Both the position numbers and the translations under genes were made by a program. Positions 63,647 through 64,000 of a stretch of 64,000 nucleotides of DNA are shown here, piece after piece. Within the stretch, counting starts at the first letter, position 1; every line of letters starts with the position of its first letter. The stretch comes from Peribacillus sp. FSL P2-0133 (GTDB lineage Bacteria; Bacillota; Bacilli; Bacillales; DSM-1321), in assembly GCF_037975445.1 (NCBI RefSeq), contig NZ_CP150254.1:4710001-4774000 (forward strand), given 5' to 3'. Under the pieces are notes generated by a model. The model was given only the letters and a program-made list of their open reading frames with translations, did no database searches and was not told the origin of the DNA.

Positions 63647-64000
63647 TTAGTGAAACATTCCCTTTAAAAAGCGATACAGTCCATCTGCTCTATATGAATG
63701 ATCCGTCACTTCATCCGCCTGTTCTTTGACCAGGTCCGTGGCGTTTTTCATGGCAACGCAATGTCCGGCGAGTTGGAATAGCGGGAGGTCATTTTCGCCA
63801 TCGCCTACTGCCAGGATATTTTCCGGTGCTAGCTGGAAATGCTTCAGCAGCAGTTGAACGCCTGTTGCTTTTGTGATGCCTTCCACGGTCACTTCTACAT
63901 TATGATGGGTGGAGGAAGCTGTGGTAAAGGCATTGTACTGCTTGATTTTCTCCAATTCCGCTTTCCATTTTCGAATCGTATTCATTTCATTGCTGAAGAA
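63647..64000 (-). CDS. Cof-type HAD phosphatase (partial at right edge)
   Basis: The frame stays open to the window's end, so this is the C-terminal 118 residues. 'TKATGVQLLLKHFQLAPENI' and 'LAVGDGENDLPLFQLAGHCV' are HAD motifs 3 and 4 of the Cof/YwpJ-type sugar- or nucleotide-phosphatases, and 'AMKNATDLVKEQADEVT' is the usual cofactor-like ending. An internal ATG at 63985 could mimic a start but is not one. Confidence 0.88.
   Translation of the reverse strand, partial: FFSNEMNTIRKWKAELEKIKQYNAFTTASSTHHNVEVTVEGITKATGVQLLLKHFQLAPENILAVGDGENDLPLFQLAGHCVAMKNATDLVKEQADEVTDHSYRADGLYRFLKGMFH

Overview
The window looks like a chromosomal segment of a low-GC Gram-positive spore-former of the Bacillaceae, most like the Bacillus/Peribacillus group. 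This rests on AT-rich DNA, strong AGGAGG-type ribosome binding sites with frequent TTG and GTG starts, a SAM-I (S-box) leader, a Fur box, a CYP102A fatty-acid hydroxylase with its FatR repressor and 20-bp palindromic operator, and BcrC, FbpA, YmaF and SasA homologues. The species assignment is inference. Most genes lie on the minus strand, so the window is probably read against the main direction of transcription. No rRNA, tRNA, CRISPR array or intact mobile element was seen. Layout: 1-2.8 kb holds a YkoG/YkoH/YkoI-like two-component operon. 3.1-5.9 kb holds a rifampin phosphotransferase preceded by a 17-codon leader ORF. 6.2-11.1 kb holds SRPBCC and VOC proteins, a truncated ArsR gene and a MarR-threonine aldolase-AlaX operon with a clear promoter/operator. 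11.7-13.2 kb is a GC-richer divergent isochorismatase/TetR pair with two palindromic operators, probably transferred. 13.5-23.6 kb is a sparse region: DinB, a small alarmone synthetase (SasA type), recombinase and IS3 remnants, a VanY-type carboxypeptidase with three SH3b repeats, a class A PBP with a low-complexity tail, LysE, and a candidate small RNA. 23.6-28.1 kb is an amino acid permease plus an argininosuccinate lyase-like enzyme with a large regulator. 28.7-38.4 kb holds YbaN, D-serine dehydratase with an XRE-cupin regulator, MapB-like methionine aminopeptidase, AzlCD with a divergent MocR regulator and paired operators, and small proteins. 38.6-48.8 kb holds Nudix enzymes, P450-BM3 with FatR, MazG, LOG, FabZ, BcrC, a phosphoglycerate-mutase-like phosphatase and FbpA-type small proteins. 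49.0-53.3 kb is a SAM-riboswitch-controlled methionine ABC importer with an M20 amidohydrolase. 54.8-57.9 kb holds an MTA/SAH deaminase, an MDR oxidoreductase and YmaF. 58.0-61.9 kb is a Fur-controlled FecBCDE-type ferric citrate importer. The right edge holds GC-rich palindromic repeats, a broken MFS gene and the end of a Cof-type HAD phosphatase. Working links: the S-box methionine importer and the MTA/SAH deaminase both belong to sulfur/SAM metabolism; D-serine dehydratase, threonine aldolase and AlaX, AzlCD and the lyase-permease pair give a theme of amino acid import, export and clean-up. The most unusual genome-scale feature is a family of about 17 related intergenic sequences that almost always sit just 3' of a minus-strand gene and contain the terminator hairpin. 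No gene cluster stands out as a clearly new system; the best leads are the rph leader, the 3'-end repeat family, the 22-kb small RNA candidate and the permease/ArgH-like/regulator module.
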